A stretch of DNA of 64,000 nucleotides, taken from contig NC_066584.1 of the NCBI RefSeq assembly GCF_024323335.1, positions 428,243,319 to 428,307,318 on the forward strand, written 5' to 3'. The stretch is from Lathyrus oleraceus. Lineage: Eukaryota > Streptophyta > Magnoliopsida > Fabales > Fabaceae. The notes beneath the pieces were generated by a model. That model ran no database searches, had not been told where the DNA came from, and worked only from the letters and a program-made list of their open reading frames with translations. The translations under genes and the position numbers were made by a program. This document shows, piece by piece, positions 34,151 to 45,578 of the stretch. Within the stretch, counting starts at the first letter, position 1; every line of letters begins with the position of its first letter.

Positions 34151-35456
34151 CGCCTAATATCATAATTATGCACCTTGATAGACCTGCTCATGTGTTTGCA
34201 GTAAAAGAAGTCACAAATGATAAGCCCTGGTATTATGATATTAAATGTTTCCTCCAAAGTCAGGAGTACCCACTTGGGGCATCTAACAAAGATAAGAAGA
34301 ATTTGAGAAGTCTGGTTGACAATTTCTTGCTAAATGAAGATGTGTTGTACAAGAGAAACTTTGAAATGGTTTTGCTCAGATGCGTGGATAGACACGAAGC
34401 TGACATGTTAATGCAAGAAGTTCATGAAGGATCCTTTGGTACTCATGCCAATGGACATGCAATGGCTAAAAAGATGTTAAGGGTAGGTTACTATAGGTTG
34501 ACAATGAAATCTGATTGCTGTAAATATGTGAAGAAGTGCCATAAATGTCAGATTTATGCTGATAAGGCTCATGTGCCTCTGACACTTCTCAATGTTATTT
34601 CATCTTCATGGCGTTTCTCTATGTGGGAAGTTGACATGATTGGAATGATTGAACCTAAAGCTTCGAATGGACACCTCTTCATCCTAGTATCTATTAATTA
34701 CTTCACCAAATGGGTTGAAGCAACATCTTATGCTAATGTGACCAAGCAGGTTGTGGTCAGATTTATCAAGAATCAGATTATTTTCCGATACAATATGTTC
34801 TAAGTAAGATCATTATTGATAGTGGGTCAAACTTGAATAACAAGATGATGAAAGAAATTTGTGATGACTTCAAGATTGAACATCATAACTCTTCCCCCTA
34901 CATGCCTAAGATGAATCGAGTTGTTAAAGTTGCAAATAAGAACATTAAGAAGATTATCCAAAAGATGGTTGTGACATATAAGGATTGGCATGAGATGCTC
35001 CCATTTAATTTGCATGGATACCTTACATCCGTCCTCACTTCAAAAGGGGCAACCCATTTCTCTCAAGTGTATGGAATGGGAGCAGTCATCCCTGTAGAGG
35101 TTGAGATCCCATTAATGTGAGTCCTGATGGAAGCCAATTTGTCTAAGCCTGAATGGTGTCAGAGCATTTGACAAAAGAGAATGAAGATCTTGTGTCATGG
35201 TCAGTTATATCAAAAGATAATGAAGAAAGCATTTGACAAGAAGGTTCGACCTCGCGTATTCAGATAAGGTGGCCTTGTGCTCAAGAAGATCTTGTCGTTC
35301 AACACTGTTTCTAGGGACAAGTGGACTTCTAATTACAAAGGCCCATATGTTGTTAAGAGATCTTTCTATAGTGGTGCATTGATTCTTACGACTATGAATG
35401 GTGGGGAGCTCCCTCGTCCTGTGAATGCCGATGCAGTTAAGAAATACTTCGTCTAG
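34151..35456 (+). pseudogene. Ogre-1 integrase, catalytic Glu changed to Lys
   Basis: After the RNase H linker, the zinc-binding domain reads VHEGSFGTHANGHAMAKKML then CKYVKKCHKC (His-His-Cys-Cys present, about 34420-34555). The core reads WEVDMIGMIEPKASNGHLF (first Asp), then after a stop at 34801-34803 a frame with DSGSN (second Asp; family DNGSN) and MNRVVKVANKNIKKIIQKM, where the position that is Glu in the family (VEAANKNIKK) is Lys (codon AAA, 34926-34928). The C-terminal domain is degraded (35240-35456: ILSFNTVSRDKW, YKGPYVVKRS, RPVNADAVKKYFV) and ends at the stop 35454-35456. It cannot be active. Confidence 0.85.
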
Positions 35457-35476
35457 AAAAATAAAAGAACAACTTG

Positions 35477-35620
35477 CTAAGTTGAAAACCTGAAAGGGCG
35501 GCTTAGGAAAAAAAGAGCGTCTCGGTGGATTGATAACCCGAAAGGACGGTCCAGGCAAAAGCTAAAGACATAAAATAGAAAATAATTATCCCGGTAGATT
35601 GACACTAAAAAGGAAATCTA
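35477..35620 (+). ncRNA. Candidate triple-hairpin RNA element after integrase (Ogre-1)
   Basis: Three inverted repeats follow the integrase stop by 21 bp. Arms: CTAAGTTG (35477) with CGGCTTAG (35499); TGGATTG (35526) with CGGTCCA (35547); TAGATT (35595) with AATCTA (35615). The first two pair fully as RNA when G-U pairs are allowed, and the second has a CCC-GAAA-GG inner loop. Ogre-2 has the same three at 56254-56405. This is a structural prediction by eye; function and existence as RNA are unknown. Confidence 0.5.
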
Positions 35621-36584
35621 GGCAAAAGTTAGGGATTATGGCAAGTAACTGCATCAGGCCAGACTTGATCATTTGAAGCAACTGTGCCTATCACAGATTC
35701 CTATTCAGTCATCCTCGACCAAAGACCAGAGCATAGTGGAATTCAAAGTTGTTAGGGAGAATAGTGGTCATTGGATTTCAATGTAGCCCTTTCCATGTAT
35801 TTACCATTTTCCAACTTTGTAATGATCCATGGAGTCACGCCATTTGCGGACTATCATTCTATCAATAAAATTTGAGCCTTTTGCCCATTTGTTTTCTATT
35901 CTTATTTTGTTTCAATTTACAAAGTTTCATTTATTTTTTATGATCATTTTTGAAACAAAAAAAAATATCTAAACAATCAGATTTTATGAAAATTTACAAA
36001 AAAAAAAGATATGTATTTTTCCTCTACTTGTGAATACAAAAGAGGAATGTTTATGGCAATCCTAAGGATGGTAAGATCCTAAAGAATGGAATTCAGTGAC
36101 TATCCCATGCCGAATTTTCTTTTATAACAGCCTCCTCAGCATCAGATTGCAAGAGTGGTAGAATCCCTAACGAATCTATGCCCGCATCTCCATCTTGTTG
36201 AGATTAGCTGAGTATCTAGTTGTATATCAGTCTCGTACATTTGCGTTTGTTTTGTCAGCATAATCATACACATGTGCATAGCATCATGATGTTTATTTGC
36301 CCATTTTTCTTTTTCTCGATAATTTCGCACCACTCTCTGGAACGTTTCTCCCCGTAGAGTGTGTGTGTACTATCTCTAATAGAATGTCGACCTTAAGCAG
36401 AAAGAGTTTATTCTTTCTAATTCCCCACTGAGTCTGATCCTTGTGAAAGATTTTGTTTTTGTTTTCCCCTCCAGTTCATTATCTAGATGGGATTAATCCT
36501 CCATTGAGTTCATGCCCTCATTTGATTGAGTCCTCTTTGACCGCTTCTCTCCAATTCATTCATGGTCTGAACTTTGGTCCCCCT
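35621..36584. other. Ogre-1 3' untranslated region, non-repetitive part
   Basis: Contains no coding sequence I can support. Parts resemble 56400-57760 in Ogre-2 (for example the gggatt-ggcaagtaactgcatc phrase and the ttccccactgag phrase), so it is conserved untranslated sequence between two Ogre families. Confidence 0.6.
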
Positions 36585-37215
36585 TTTGAATTATTACCCT
36601 TGTTAAGCTATCACTTGGCTTGTAGTTGGTAATCATTCCTTTTGAGTTTATTACCTTAGTTAAGCTATCACTCGGTTGGTAGTAGGTAATATTCCTTTTA
36701 CCTTTGATTGGTTACCTTTGTTAAGTTACCACTTGGCTGGTAGATGGTAATCATTCCTTTTGAGCTTATTACCTTTGTTAAGCTATCACTCGGTTGGTAG
36801 TAGGTAATATTCCTTTTACCTTTTATTGGTTACCTTTGTTAAGTTACCACTTGGCTGGTAGTTGGTAATAATTCCTTTTGAGCTTATTACCTTTGTTAAG
36901 TTACCACTTGGATGGTAGTTGGTAGTCATTCCTTTTGAGTTTATTACCTTTGTTAAGCTATCACTCGGCTCGTAGTAGGTAATATTTGTTTTACCTTTGT
37001 TAAGTTACCACTTGGCTGGTAGTTGGTAATTGTTCCTTTTGATATTATTACCTTTGTTAAGTTATCACTTGGCTGATAGTAGGTAATAATTCCTTTTACC
37101 TCTAATTGGTTACCTTTGTTAAGTTATCACTTGGCTGGTAGTTGGTAATCATTCTGTTTGAGCTTATTACCTTTGTTAAGTTATCACTCGGCTGATAGTT
37201 AGGTAATATTCCTTT
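36585..37215. repeat. ~60-bp tandem repeats with inverted-repeat cores (Ogre-1 3' UTR)
   Basis: The block TTACCTTTGTTAAG recurs about eleven times at a step of roughly 46-62 bp, alternating with GGTAGTTGGTAAT or GGTAGTAGGTAAT. Each unit holds a small palindrome, TACCACTTGGCTGGTA, inside an outer ATTACC/GGTAAT pair. Two unit types (aagttaccacttgg and aagctatcactcgg) alternate at the start. Confidence 0.85.
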
Positions 37216-37618
37216 CTTAACGGAGTCAGGGTTTTCCCCTTTTGATTGTTTCCTTTCCCCCGATGAAGTCTTACTTTGATAAGTCCTCCCCGTTAGATCT
37301 CTAGCTCATTTTATAACTAAGCATCGGCTATTTTCGAGCTCTTCCTTTTCCCCCTGTGGAACTTTGTTTGTCCCCAGGTGGGTACCTCTTTGGAATCTGT
37401 CTTTCCCCTGTAGAATTTCAGTCTCCTCTCTTCTCTAGCAGTTGTTTCTCTCTTGTGGTGCTATATTCCTCACAGAGATCCTTGTCTGCATATATATCAT
37501 ATCATAAACATCTTGTGGTATCTTAGGGCCAAAAATTATGTCTTTAATATGTAAGTCTCTCCAATCTTGTCGAGATGAAGATTTCAATCTTCATATCTCC
37601 AAATTGAAGAAACTTAAA

Positions 37619-37628
37619 TAGAGGCATC
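37619..37628 (+). other. Polypurine tract of Ogre-1
   Basis: TAGAGGCATC directly before the 3' LTR. Compare GGGGCAGC before the Ogre-2 3' LTR; this tract has lost some purines. Confidence 0.6.
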
Positions 37629-40600
37629 TGTCATACCCTAATTTTTATTACTAAGATCCCACATCTCATTTTCATTTTTTCATACAAGCAAGGTCACATC
37701 TTAGCCTTTCCCTTATCCATCTTTGGGTTTGCTTCTTGCAGGGATCACCCAGCACCTCATTGTTAGTTTGTTTTACCTTTAATATTTATTTGATTCATTT
37801 CTTATCTAACCACTAATCAAATACCCAAAAATATATCTTGTTTCTCTTAATTCTATTATGAAAGGAAGGGATTTTCAAATCAAGAGCATCTCAAAGTTTG
37901 GTTGCTTACTTCTTAAGAAAAATCAAAGGTTCATATGTTTATTTCCATGCCTTCTTCAATAAGCAACTTCAATCTTTCAGAAATTTAATCAAGAGGCAAT
38001 CAAGGAAACCTTAGTTTGAGTTCATATGATCACCCATGTGATTTTAAGTGCAAGAAAAGTCCAAATACACAAGCTTCTTCAAAGTGGTTTGACCTAAAAG
38101 TCAATAATTTGAATTCAAAGTTCCAAGGATCACAACTCCTTCAATTATCTACATTTTTGAATTGCCAATTTTGCATATGACTCTTATCAATATCCTCTAC
38201 GACTTCTCTTTACATAACAAGAGCCAATTATACTTGGAGGAGCATCAAAAGTTTGGAGACATTATAGGTCATTTATGGACTTAGTGAAATTTGACCTATT
38301 TTCAAGTGACTTTTTCCCAATTTTTAAGGACCATAACTTCTTCAATTTTCAACATATGAAGCTGATTCGTTTTTCACAATTTCATTGGTGATACCCTATA
38401 CATGTTTTATTCAAGGACCAAGGTCGGAATATGCTTGGAAGGCCATGGAATTCATTGAGACATTATAGGTCATTTTCAGCCATGAAGCACTCAAATTTTT
38501 CTAAGTTACATAACCAGTTTTTCTTGCAAACTTCAACATTCCATAACTTTGTGCTCAAACATCCAAATGCAACCTTTCTTGGCACATTGTAATCTTGGCC
38601 ATGATGTTAACACATCTCAAAAAGAATGGGATCAAAAAGCCTCTTGAGTAGGATGCCCCATTGAGTTGAACATGGTGACTTGAAACTGAAGAAATCAACA
38701 TTGCCCAAAATTTGATCATCACTAGTCCCAATTCCAAGCCAAATTAGCAAGTGTTTTGGTCCTAAACTTGTTTGACCAAGTCTCCAAAAGTTAATTGATA
38801 CTTAAAACACATCATTTGACTGAGTTTTGAGGAGTTTCAAGTCACACTTTTCACACATTTGGATCAAATTCATTTTACACGAATTCCGTATCATTCCACA
38901 CGTATTTGGATCCAGACACATTCCCTATAAATAGAGGAAGCTATTGCTTCATTTGAAAGCTTTGGAAAGCCAAGAAACCCCTGCAGCAAGTTGAAATTTT
39001 TCCAGAAAATTCAACTATTGTATTTTGAGTTTCATCTTGTTTCAATCCAATTTCTTGATTCCATTTGCTCCATTGGCATCCTCTGAAACTTTTGCAACAA
39101 TTCCCAAGATTTGGGACCTTCTAAAGTGCTATAACCAGATCGAGCTTCATCAACTTTTGATCACCATCTGGATAAGGTAGTTTTGAGCATCATTTAAACT
39201 CAAACAAGTTACCATAATGTGGTCATTCACTCTCTGATGCTTCCCCCTAACTTATTTGGTGTTGATTGATCGTGTTCATCATTTAATTTTATTTTTTGTG
39301 GCTTGCTTCTCTTTGAAACTTCTTTGAAATTCCCTTTGCTCAGTTTATGTAGATGAATTTGAAGTATGAGGTTGAATTAGGGATGAGAAGAGGATCACAA
39401 TGGTGGTGGTCTCGTGTCTTGAATTTACCAAATTCTGAAACTCCGGTGAGAGCTCATCGGAGAAGACGACCGGAGTTTTCCTCAGGTGGTATGAGTTTGA
39501 ACCACACTCGTTGGCAATTTGAAATATTTTGATTGGTTAAATTTAAACTGGATCCTGTGTTTGGCTTGCAGCGTCTTCCATCGTGCATCTTAACCTTTGG
39601 AGTTTTAGGTCTGCCACATCAATTAATGAGGCGTGATCCAACGCTCCATGTTTTTCTGATTCTAATTCTTTTTCTTTTATTATTTTTAATTTCTTTTTCT
39701 TTAAAAATTCATAGTAATTTCATTTTTTATCCAAAAAATTCCAAAATAACTTATAAATTTCTCATTTATTTTATTTCCAACCTTGCATAATTTTCTTGAC
39801 CATTTATTTGGTGTTTTGTAGGACTTTATGGGTTTTCTATTTTATTTCTATTTTAAAAAATCAGTTAGAAATACCTTTGATGCATTTTTATTTCATTTAA
39901 TTGCATTTTATATTTGTGTGACCATGTGAACTCCTGTTGGCCTTGGATCATGATGGTTTAGACTTCAAGTCTTATGAAACTCAATGGATCTTGGGTGTTG
40001 GTGGGGTGAAAACCCTAATCTACCAAAATGGATGATTGATTTTGATGATGACTTGATCAAACTTTTGATCCAATTTGGATGTGACCTCTCTTGTTTCTTC
40101 CTTCTTCATCTCCTTCTTTTCCCTTTGATCAATTGGATGGCTTGTATCCATCTTAATCATAATGTGTGGATTGGTACTTGATGAACTTTCGTCATTTCAA
40201 ATATACCTCCTAATTGATCATGAATCATTTAAGGTACTTTATATTGATGCATAAGTTCATCCTAGGTATCATGAAGTGTGGATTGAAGTAATGGACCATC
40301 CTCTCAGCCTTTGTGCTTGATCACCCCCTTTCTTTTTCTTTTCTTGTGTGGTATGGATTTAGGAGAATGATTTGCATATCATTTCTCTAGCATGTATTAA
40401 CACAAACATAATTATTGATCGGCCTCAGATAGTTGTGACTTCTACATAAGTCCAATTATGATTGCGTAACATAACGCTAAATTTGACCTGAAGGCAAATT
40501 TTAATGTCATTTACTTTATGCCTTTTTTTATGTCATTTACTTTATACTTTACGTTTAACATTTCATATCATATTATTTGTGATAATGTCATTTTGTTCTT

Positions 40601-41677
40601 TGTCCATTTGGACCTTTCTTTTATATCATTATAAAGAAGACACTAATAAAAAAGGGGAAAATTGTTACTCCTAACTCATGGAGTTATGGAATTAGAATCG
40701 GGATATTGACCTTTTCTTTAGGACTTGTAACTTGAGACCTTGAAATTCATCTGATACCTATGACTTTGGACATCTCTGTGAAGACTTGGCTGAGTTACCT
40801 TGGTTTCATATGACACATGGATTATTATTTGCTTATTTGGCTTGCTTGAGGTTTATTCCAAAGGAGGGAATTCTTGCTTGACTCATGTCATAAAGCTTGC
40901 TATATATTGGTTAGATATTTGTTCCCTTGCTTTTACTTTAAGCATATTCAGACCAATTTTAAAAAAAATCTAAAAAAATGCATAACTCATTCAAACCATT
41001 TTGTGCCCTTGTGTACTTTTCCTTTTAAAACTTTTCTCAAGAAATTAGACATGAGTCATTTCCATAGTTGAGTTATAACTCTCCTATTTGCATAGTTGTG
41101 ATGATAATTCTTTTCAATCAGTGGGGGCTAGTGGCATACTTGTTGATCCCTATACAAGTTGAAGCCCTTCTCATGATGATGCAAAGTTCTCATACTTGTG
41201 GGGTATTGGTTAAGCATTCTCCTTCAAATGACAAATGTCTTTTTTCATAAAAAGGAATCAAAACAAACTCCCTTTGTTATTTTTACCATGAACTACGAGG
41301 TTTTGATCCTCCATTTCACTTTGTTGGTACGTAGGCATGAGACTTCAAAAGTTTTGACAAACATAAAAAAATAGAAAAAAATTCTTCTTTTCCCATCTCT
41401 CTAATCTTTCAACAAACAACACCTTTTACAAACCCAAATGTGCATATTTTCTAAGAGGTTCCCATGGAGTACCATGGATGTTTACGGTGCTAATACATTC
41501 CCTTTGATAACTAACCCTTAGACTGTTGTTCTCTTTTTATTAGTTTTGTTTTAAAACTTCTTTGTGTTTTGTTTGTACTTTTTCCCTTTTCCTTTGGAAA
41601 TAATAAAACGCAGTGGTGACTCTTGCTTTGCAAGTTAAGTTAATCAATAACTTAATCTCAAAAATTTTACCGCTACA
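37629..41677 (+). repeat. 3' LTR of Ogre-1
   Basis: 4,049 bp, TGTCATACCC to TACCGCTACA. It matches 17577-21280 with about 8% substitutions in the first 150 bp and the length differences noted for the 5' LTR. The additional block at about 40880-41447 includes a 'ccatgaactacgaggttttgatcc' phrase that also occurs in the solo LTR near 32421, so it is original LTR sequence that the 5' LTR lost. Confidence 0.9.
38925..38934 (+). promoter_or_regulatory. LTR TATA box (Ogre-1, 3' LTR)
   Basis: CTATAAATAG, same place as 18874-18883 in the 5' LTR. Confidence 0.6.
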
Positions 41678-41682
41678 GATGG
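41678..41682. repeat. Target site duplication gatgg, right copy (Ogre-1)
   Basis: Second copy of 17572-17576; Tekay LTR sequence resumes after it. Confidence 0.9.
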
Positions 41683-42425
41683 TGATGGCGTTTCTGATGT
41701 TTATGATGTTATGATGTTGATGATGTTGCATGCTTACATTGTAAATGACCATGCATGCATTGATTTCGGAGTTAGGTAGGACTTTGGTCCAATGATGGCA
41801 TAGTTTAGAGATGGGCTTTGGCGGTCTCACGTCCAGAGAGGGGTACAATTCAAGAGGAACCAAGGACATGGTAAACCAATAACATACCTCTCATACCAAA
41901 CACCTGGTACCACATGCATTTTAATGAGGAGTTTGTGGAATTAGAATTTGAATCATTATTTGACTTTGTGCTTTTGGTGTGAATGATGTTCTTATGAGTT
42001 CATTATGACCATCTTGTTGCTAAAATTAACTATTAACATTTGTAAGATATATTATCACCCCTTTCTTGTCTGCTTTGTCGGCTTTGTGCAAATTGATGTA
42101 CCGATACTTAACAAGAGTAGTCACTTGTGAGTGGAAGACTACCTTGGAGCATTCTTCTTTCCTTTTTATGTATCACTTTTAGTTGGTTGTCATCTGTTTT
42201 GGTCTATAAAACTGGGATTGGGAGCGTTATTGGTTTTGGAGTTTCTTTTTATGTTTATTTTTGTTATTTGGTGGTTTAATCTATAATTTGATGATTATGA
42301 GGATTATTTGATTTTTCTACTACGAGTTTGAAAATAGTTTATGAAATGCATGATTTGTGTGGAGTAGCATCCTAAACAATACAATTTTCTCTTTTTTATT
42401 AAGAGTCGGGGTTTCGAGTGTTACA
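41683..42425 (+). repeat. 3' LTR of the Tekay element, second part
   Basis: Continues the LTR broken at 17576 and parallels 4180-4913 of the 5' LTR (gaggatgttt/tgatgttgc, 'ggtaggacttcggtccagtgatgg', 'aagagtagtcacttgtgagtgg'). Ends GTGTTACA at 42425. Confidence 0.88.
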
Positions 42426-42430
42426 GCTTG
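42426..42430. repeat. Target site duplication gcttg, right copy (Tekay element)
   Basis: Pairs with ggttg at 2314-2318, one mismatch. Confidence 0.6.
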
Positions 42431-42480
42431 GAGAAGGTAGAAAAAAAGCATTCTAGAGAAGCAAATAGGTGGGCCCACAC
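42431..42480 (+). pseudogene. LINE remnant, continuation after the Tekay element
   Basis: Joining 2318 to 42431 gives KVGEGRKKAF-RSK-VG, where the dashes are TAG codons in places where plant L1 proteins have Trp (the VGxGxxxxFWxxxWxG pattern). This shows the Tekay element landed in the LINE. The LINE reading fades after about 42480. Confidence 0.55.
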
Positions 42481-42594
42481 CATTTTTTTTCTTCTGTTTT
42501 TCCTGCTATATTAATGAAATATCTACACAAGGTACAAAGTCTATCCTCTAGTTTTACATCTTTTGAAGTAGAGCATGTTCCTCACTAATAGAAC

Positions 42595-43375
42595 TTCAAA
42601 GCAAACCTCTTGTTCAAGCTCTCCAATTCGAAAACATCAGAGTTTAATAGGACAGTGATTCAAGAGACTCTCTCTACCCCCAACATTGAGATGGGCGAAG
42701 TTTAATCCCTAGAAGTCATCGCTGAGTCCAACTAGATGTCTCCCAAACTACGGTACCCACAAGAGGATGAATTCCTGTCGGTGGAAGGGGAAGCAAGGAA
42801 GTTCTGAAAGCAGGTAGAAAGTACTTCTTTCTTGCGCGAAAAAATGATAAAATGGGAAGAACATCTCCAATAATATGGTGCCTGGGGGAGCATGAAATTG
42901 CCCTGGTGCTTGGTGAGGTCCAAAAAGGGGACTGATTTATTTATATTGGAAAAAAAGATGCCGCCCATAAACTACTCAGGGCGAGATACTACTGGACAAC
43001 CTTCACAAAGTGGATAGAGGCGAAAGATGTCGCCAAAATCATAGTTGAAAAAGTTTATCGTTTATACAAGCAAAAAATCATGTGCAGGTTTGCTCTTCTC
43101 GGAGCCATCATTTCTAACAATGGAACTCAGTTCACCAGCGTTATGGTCATCTATTTTTTCATAAATTTAGGAGTACAAACAAAGTTCATATCTGTCATAC
43201 ACCACTGGCCAATGAGGAGGGTGAGTTGGTGAACAATGTAATTTTGAAGGAAATAAAAAAGAAGTTTGATGATGCAAAAATCTTATGGGCAAAACTATTC
43301 CACGAGATATTATGGTCTTACCACATCACCCTCACTCTATGCTCGCGAGATTATGAGTCTATCAGAATAACTAAC
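42595..43375 (+). pseudogene. Tat-like integrase fragment with internal deletion
   Basis: Frames mixed. Around 42775-42960 the N-terminal part reads ARKF then YFFLARKNDKMGRTSP, LGEHEIALVLGEVQKG and AAHKLLRARYYW. It joins directly to TFTKWIEAKDVAKIIVEKVY (42998 onward), so the segment between the zinc-binding domain and the first core block is missing, including the first catalytic Asp. It then reads FALLGAIISNNGTQFTSVMV (family VSDNGTQF; the second Asp is Asn) and LGVQTKFISVIHHWPM, KEIKKKFDDAKILWAKLFHE and ILWSYH. It ends at 43375, where another LTR begins. It is from a different Tat subgroup than Ogre. Confidence 0.75.
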
Positions 43376-45037
43376 TGCAAGTGTCCAATCTATTGCGTAG
43401 TTTTAAAAGATATCGATCCCACAGAGACCAATAGTCAAATATATCGTTTCTAATTGTTACGGTGTTTATCTAAGGCGAAAGAATTAAGAATGAGACAAGA
43501 TGAAATAATAAACATTAATAAATTCGAACAAGTAATACTAGAAAGTGGTTCACATCAATTGGCAGTACTCTTGATTGTTTCTAATAGGATTATAGTACGG
43601 GGCAATATTTTCTACCTTGAAAAGAATTCAATTAAATAGGAACAGTCGTTTTCGCGTATTCAAAACGAAATTTTACTCCTTAATTTGTATCGTCCATTGT
43701 CATATATGACCGGCGCTAATTGCGTCAAAGTAGTAAATCCTATTTTAAGGAATTAGATTCTTTACTTAGTTGAAAAGTGATTTTGATTGGTAAGTTTAAA
43801 TAAAAAAGGTTCCCAGCTTCCGCTCAGGTGATCGGATCCTAACCCTATAGGCGTGCGCATTCGCAAATAGTTTTAAAACCACCTTCTAAAAATATTAAAC
43901 CTCCTAAGTAATTAATAAAGTGCTTTCACGGTATTTACTAGCCAAAAATAACCAACTTAAGTTTTTAGTGTCATACGGATTTCGATCTTACCTAACATTA
44001 TCACTATCCTAAATTCGTGGTAACAAATTAGATTAAGTTTGGAAAAATTGCGTTAAAACCAAAATAGCACAAAATTGTAATCCCAAAGAAATAACAGATA
44101 GAGTACCGTCAAATGACGATCTTCACATTCTAGTACGAACAAATTAGCTAGACATGATTACAATAAATAAAAAGGCATTTGGTTTAGATTTAGAATTAAA
44201 CATAATGACGGTTTTAAATAAAGTGGATTAAAGGAAAAGATGAGGAAATCAAATTAGGGGAAATAAAACGCGATAAATAAAATGCGGGGAAAGCAAAGCA
44301 AAGGTATTAAGTAGATAAAGAAATTAAAGCGTAAATAAAGCTGAATAAAATAAGAGCCTGCTCCAATCATAGACTTGAATCTGATACAATGCGGGTAGAT
44401 GGAAATAAACTTCGATGATATGTAAATACAGGAAGATAAATAACTTTAAAATAAAAGTGCTTCAAGCTTAATACACGAACAAAATGCAATAACCCTTTGA
44501 TGTAAGGAGTTAAAGCTCTAATGATACTTAATTTATGGCTATGTTGGTTCTAAGCTTTGATGCTTAAAAAAGAAGAGTAAAACGACTATTTATAATGGTC
44601 ATTAGCCCTAAAATTACAAGTGAAACCTTCTTGTTTCGTGGGAGAAAAAATAGGAGAACAAGGGTTGGGTGGAAGACCAAGTAAAGCCTATTTCCAACTG
44701 CAGAGCAAAATAAAGGATGGAGAATGCCATCCCCTGCATGGCAAATGCCATTTACGTAATACGGGCGTGACATAGACTTCCGACCATTGAAACGTGGGAC
44801 ATGTCATTCTCCTGGTGGCTACCTCTATGGCAAACGCCATGTAGGTAGCTTTGAGTGCAAATTTCCATTTTTTCATTATTTTGCATCCAAATTGTTTCCT
44901 TTCTTCACATATGGTCCCAATATGGTTAAATACCTGAAATATAGACAATGTACCCACATAATACTGGAAATAGAGATAAAAAAATAACAAAACATGTAGG
45001 AAACGAGTCAAAATAGTAGTGTAATTTGGTGTTATCA
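43376..45037 (-). repeat. 3' LTR of an unidentified minus-strand LTR retrotransposon
   Basis: On the minus strand it runs TGATAACACC (45037) to GACACTTGCA (43376), a TG...CA pair. A purine tract (GTGTGGGAGAGTT) lies directly upstream at 45038-45050 on that strand, and a TATA box lies inside at 44586-44594. The left flank is the Tat integrase, so the insertion point is clean on that side, with ctaac (43371-43375) as expected duplication. No second LTR is in the window. The short open frames in it are not supported as genes. I do not recognise the family. Confidence 0.55.
44586..44594 (-). promoter_or_regulatory. LTR TATA box (unidentified LTR)
   Basis: Minus-strand TATAAATAG inside the proposed LTR. 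Confidence 0.5.
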
Positions 45038-45578
45038 AACTCTCCCACACGTGAAATTTTGCTTGTCCTCAAGCAAAGAAGCATTTGAAGAAAACAATGG
45101 TGTTCTTTTGACTATTCCAGGCTAAAGAGTTTGATTTAATCAAATCCATATTAATAGGTACTAACCCAGAAACTAAGAGTATCGTAACAACATATTATGC
45201 ACTTGCAGTCATAAGTCTCCTTCCTATACAAACCAATTTGTGTCATGTCATTATGCCTAAGCCTAACTTACTCATCCCATTTTTCATTCCTTTTTCATTC
45301 CTTTTTCATTCAGGCGTAATCACATTAAGCCCGTTATCTGTTAGTGACCCTTATCCATATTATGCCAAAATTTCTGGTGAATATACAATATTCTTAGTGG
45401 TTTCACAGCCGTTAGGCTAAGTGACCGAGTGAGGGTCACCTAACTTAGAAGGTGGATTCCTTTTTTTTCTTACTTTTCCAGATTTTTGCTTTTCTTTTCT
45501 TTTCTTTTTCTTTAAAATGGGATCATTCACCTATTTGCTTCAGTTCGCTTACTCAATGGTAATTCAGATGGTGCTGAC
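45038..45578 (-). mobile_element. Purine tract and internal 3' region of the unidentified element
   Basis: On the minus strand this ends with TTGCTTGAGGACAAGC and the purine tract GTGTGGGAGAGTT before the LTR. No coding frame is recognisable; it holds T-rich and attccttttt repeats near 45280-45320 and 45455-45515. It is cut at 45579 by the copia LTR. Confidence 0.5.

Larger units (their letters stand above)
17577..41677 (+). mobile_element. Ogre-1: near full-length Ogre retrotransposon (Ty3/gypsy, Tat lineage)
   Basis: Both LTRs start TGTCATACCC and end TACCGCTACA. A perfect 5-bp duplication (gatgg) flanks 24.1 kb; without the nested solo LTR the element is about 19.4 kb. The order is: 5' LTR, tRNA-Arg-like primer site, leader, ORF1, gag, protease, putative intron, RT, RNase H, second RNase H, integrase, 3' untranslated region with tandem repeats, purine tract, 3' LTR. 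This is the Ogre layout known from legumes. Every ORF is broken. The first 150 bp of the LTRs differ by about 8% by eye, so it is older than Ogre-2 and younger than the Tekay host. Confidence 0.92.
2319..42425 (+). mobile_element. Ty3/gypsy chromovirus, Tekay/Del clade, interrupted twice
   Basis: LTRs start TGTAACACCC and end in ACA; the 5' LTR is 2,595 bp and the two-part 3' LTR sums to about 2,580 bp. A tRNA-iMet primer site follows the 5' LTR and a purine tract precedes the 3' LTR. The pol order is RT, RNase H, integrase, chromodomain, which with the primer type and chromodomain wording places it in the Tekay (Del) clade of chromoviruses. It is interrupted by a minus-strand Tat-lineage element (5318-13076) and by Ogre-1 (17577-41677). 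Gag and protease are almost completely deleted and pol is full of stops, so it is inactive. The first 137 bp of the LTRs differ by roughly 16% (hand alignment), which marks an old insertion. Confidence 0.88.
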
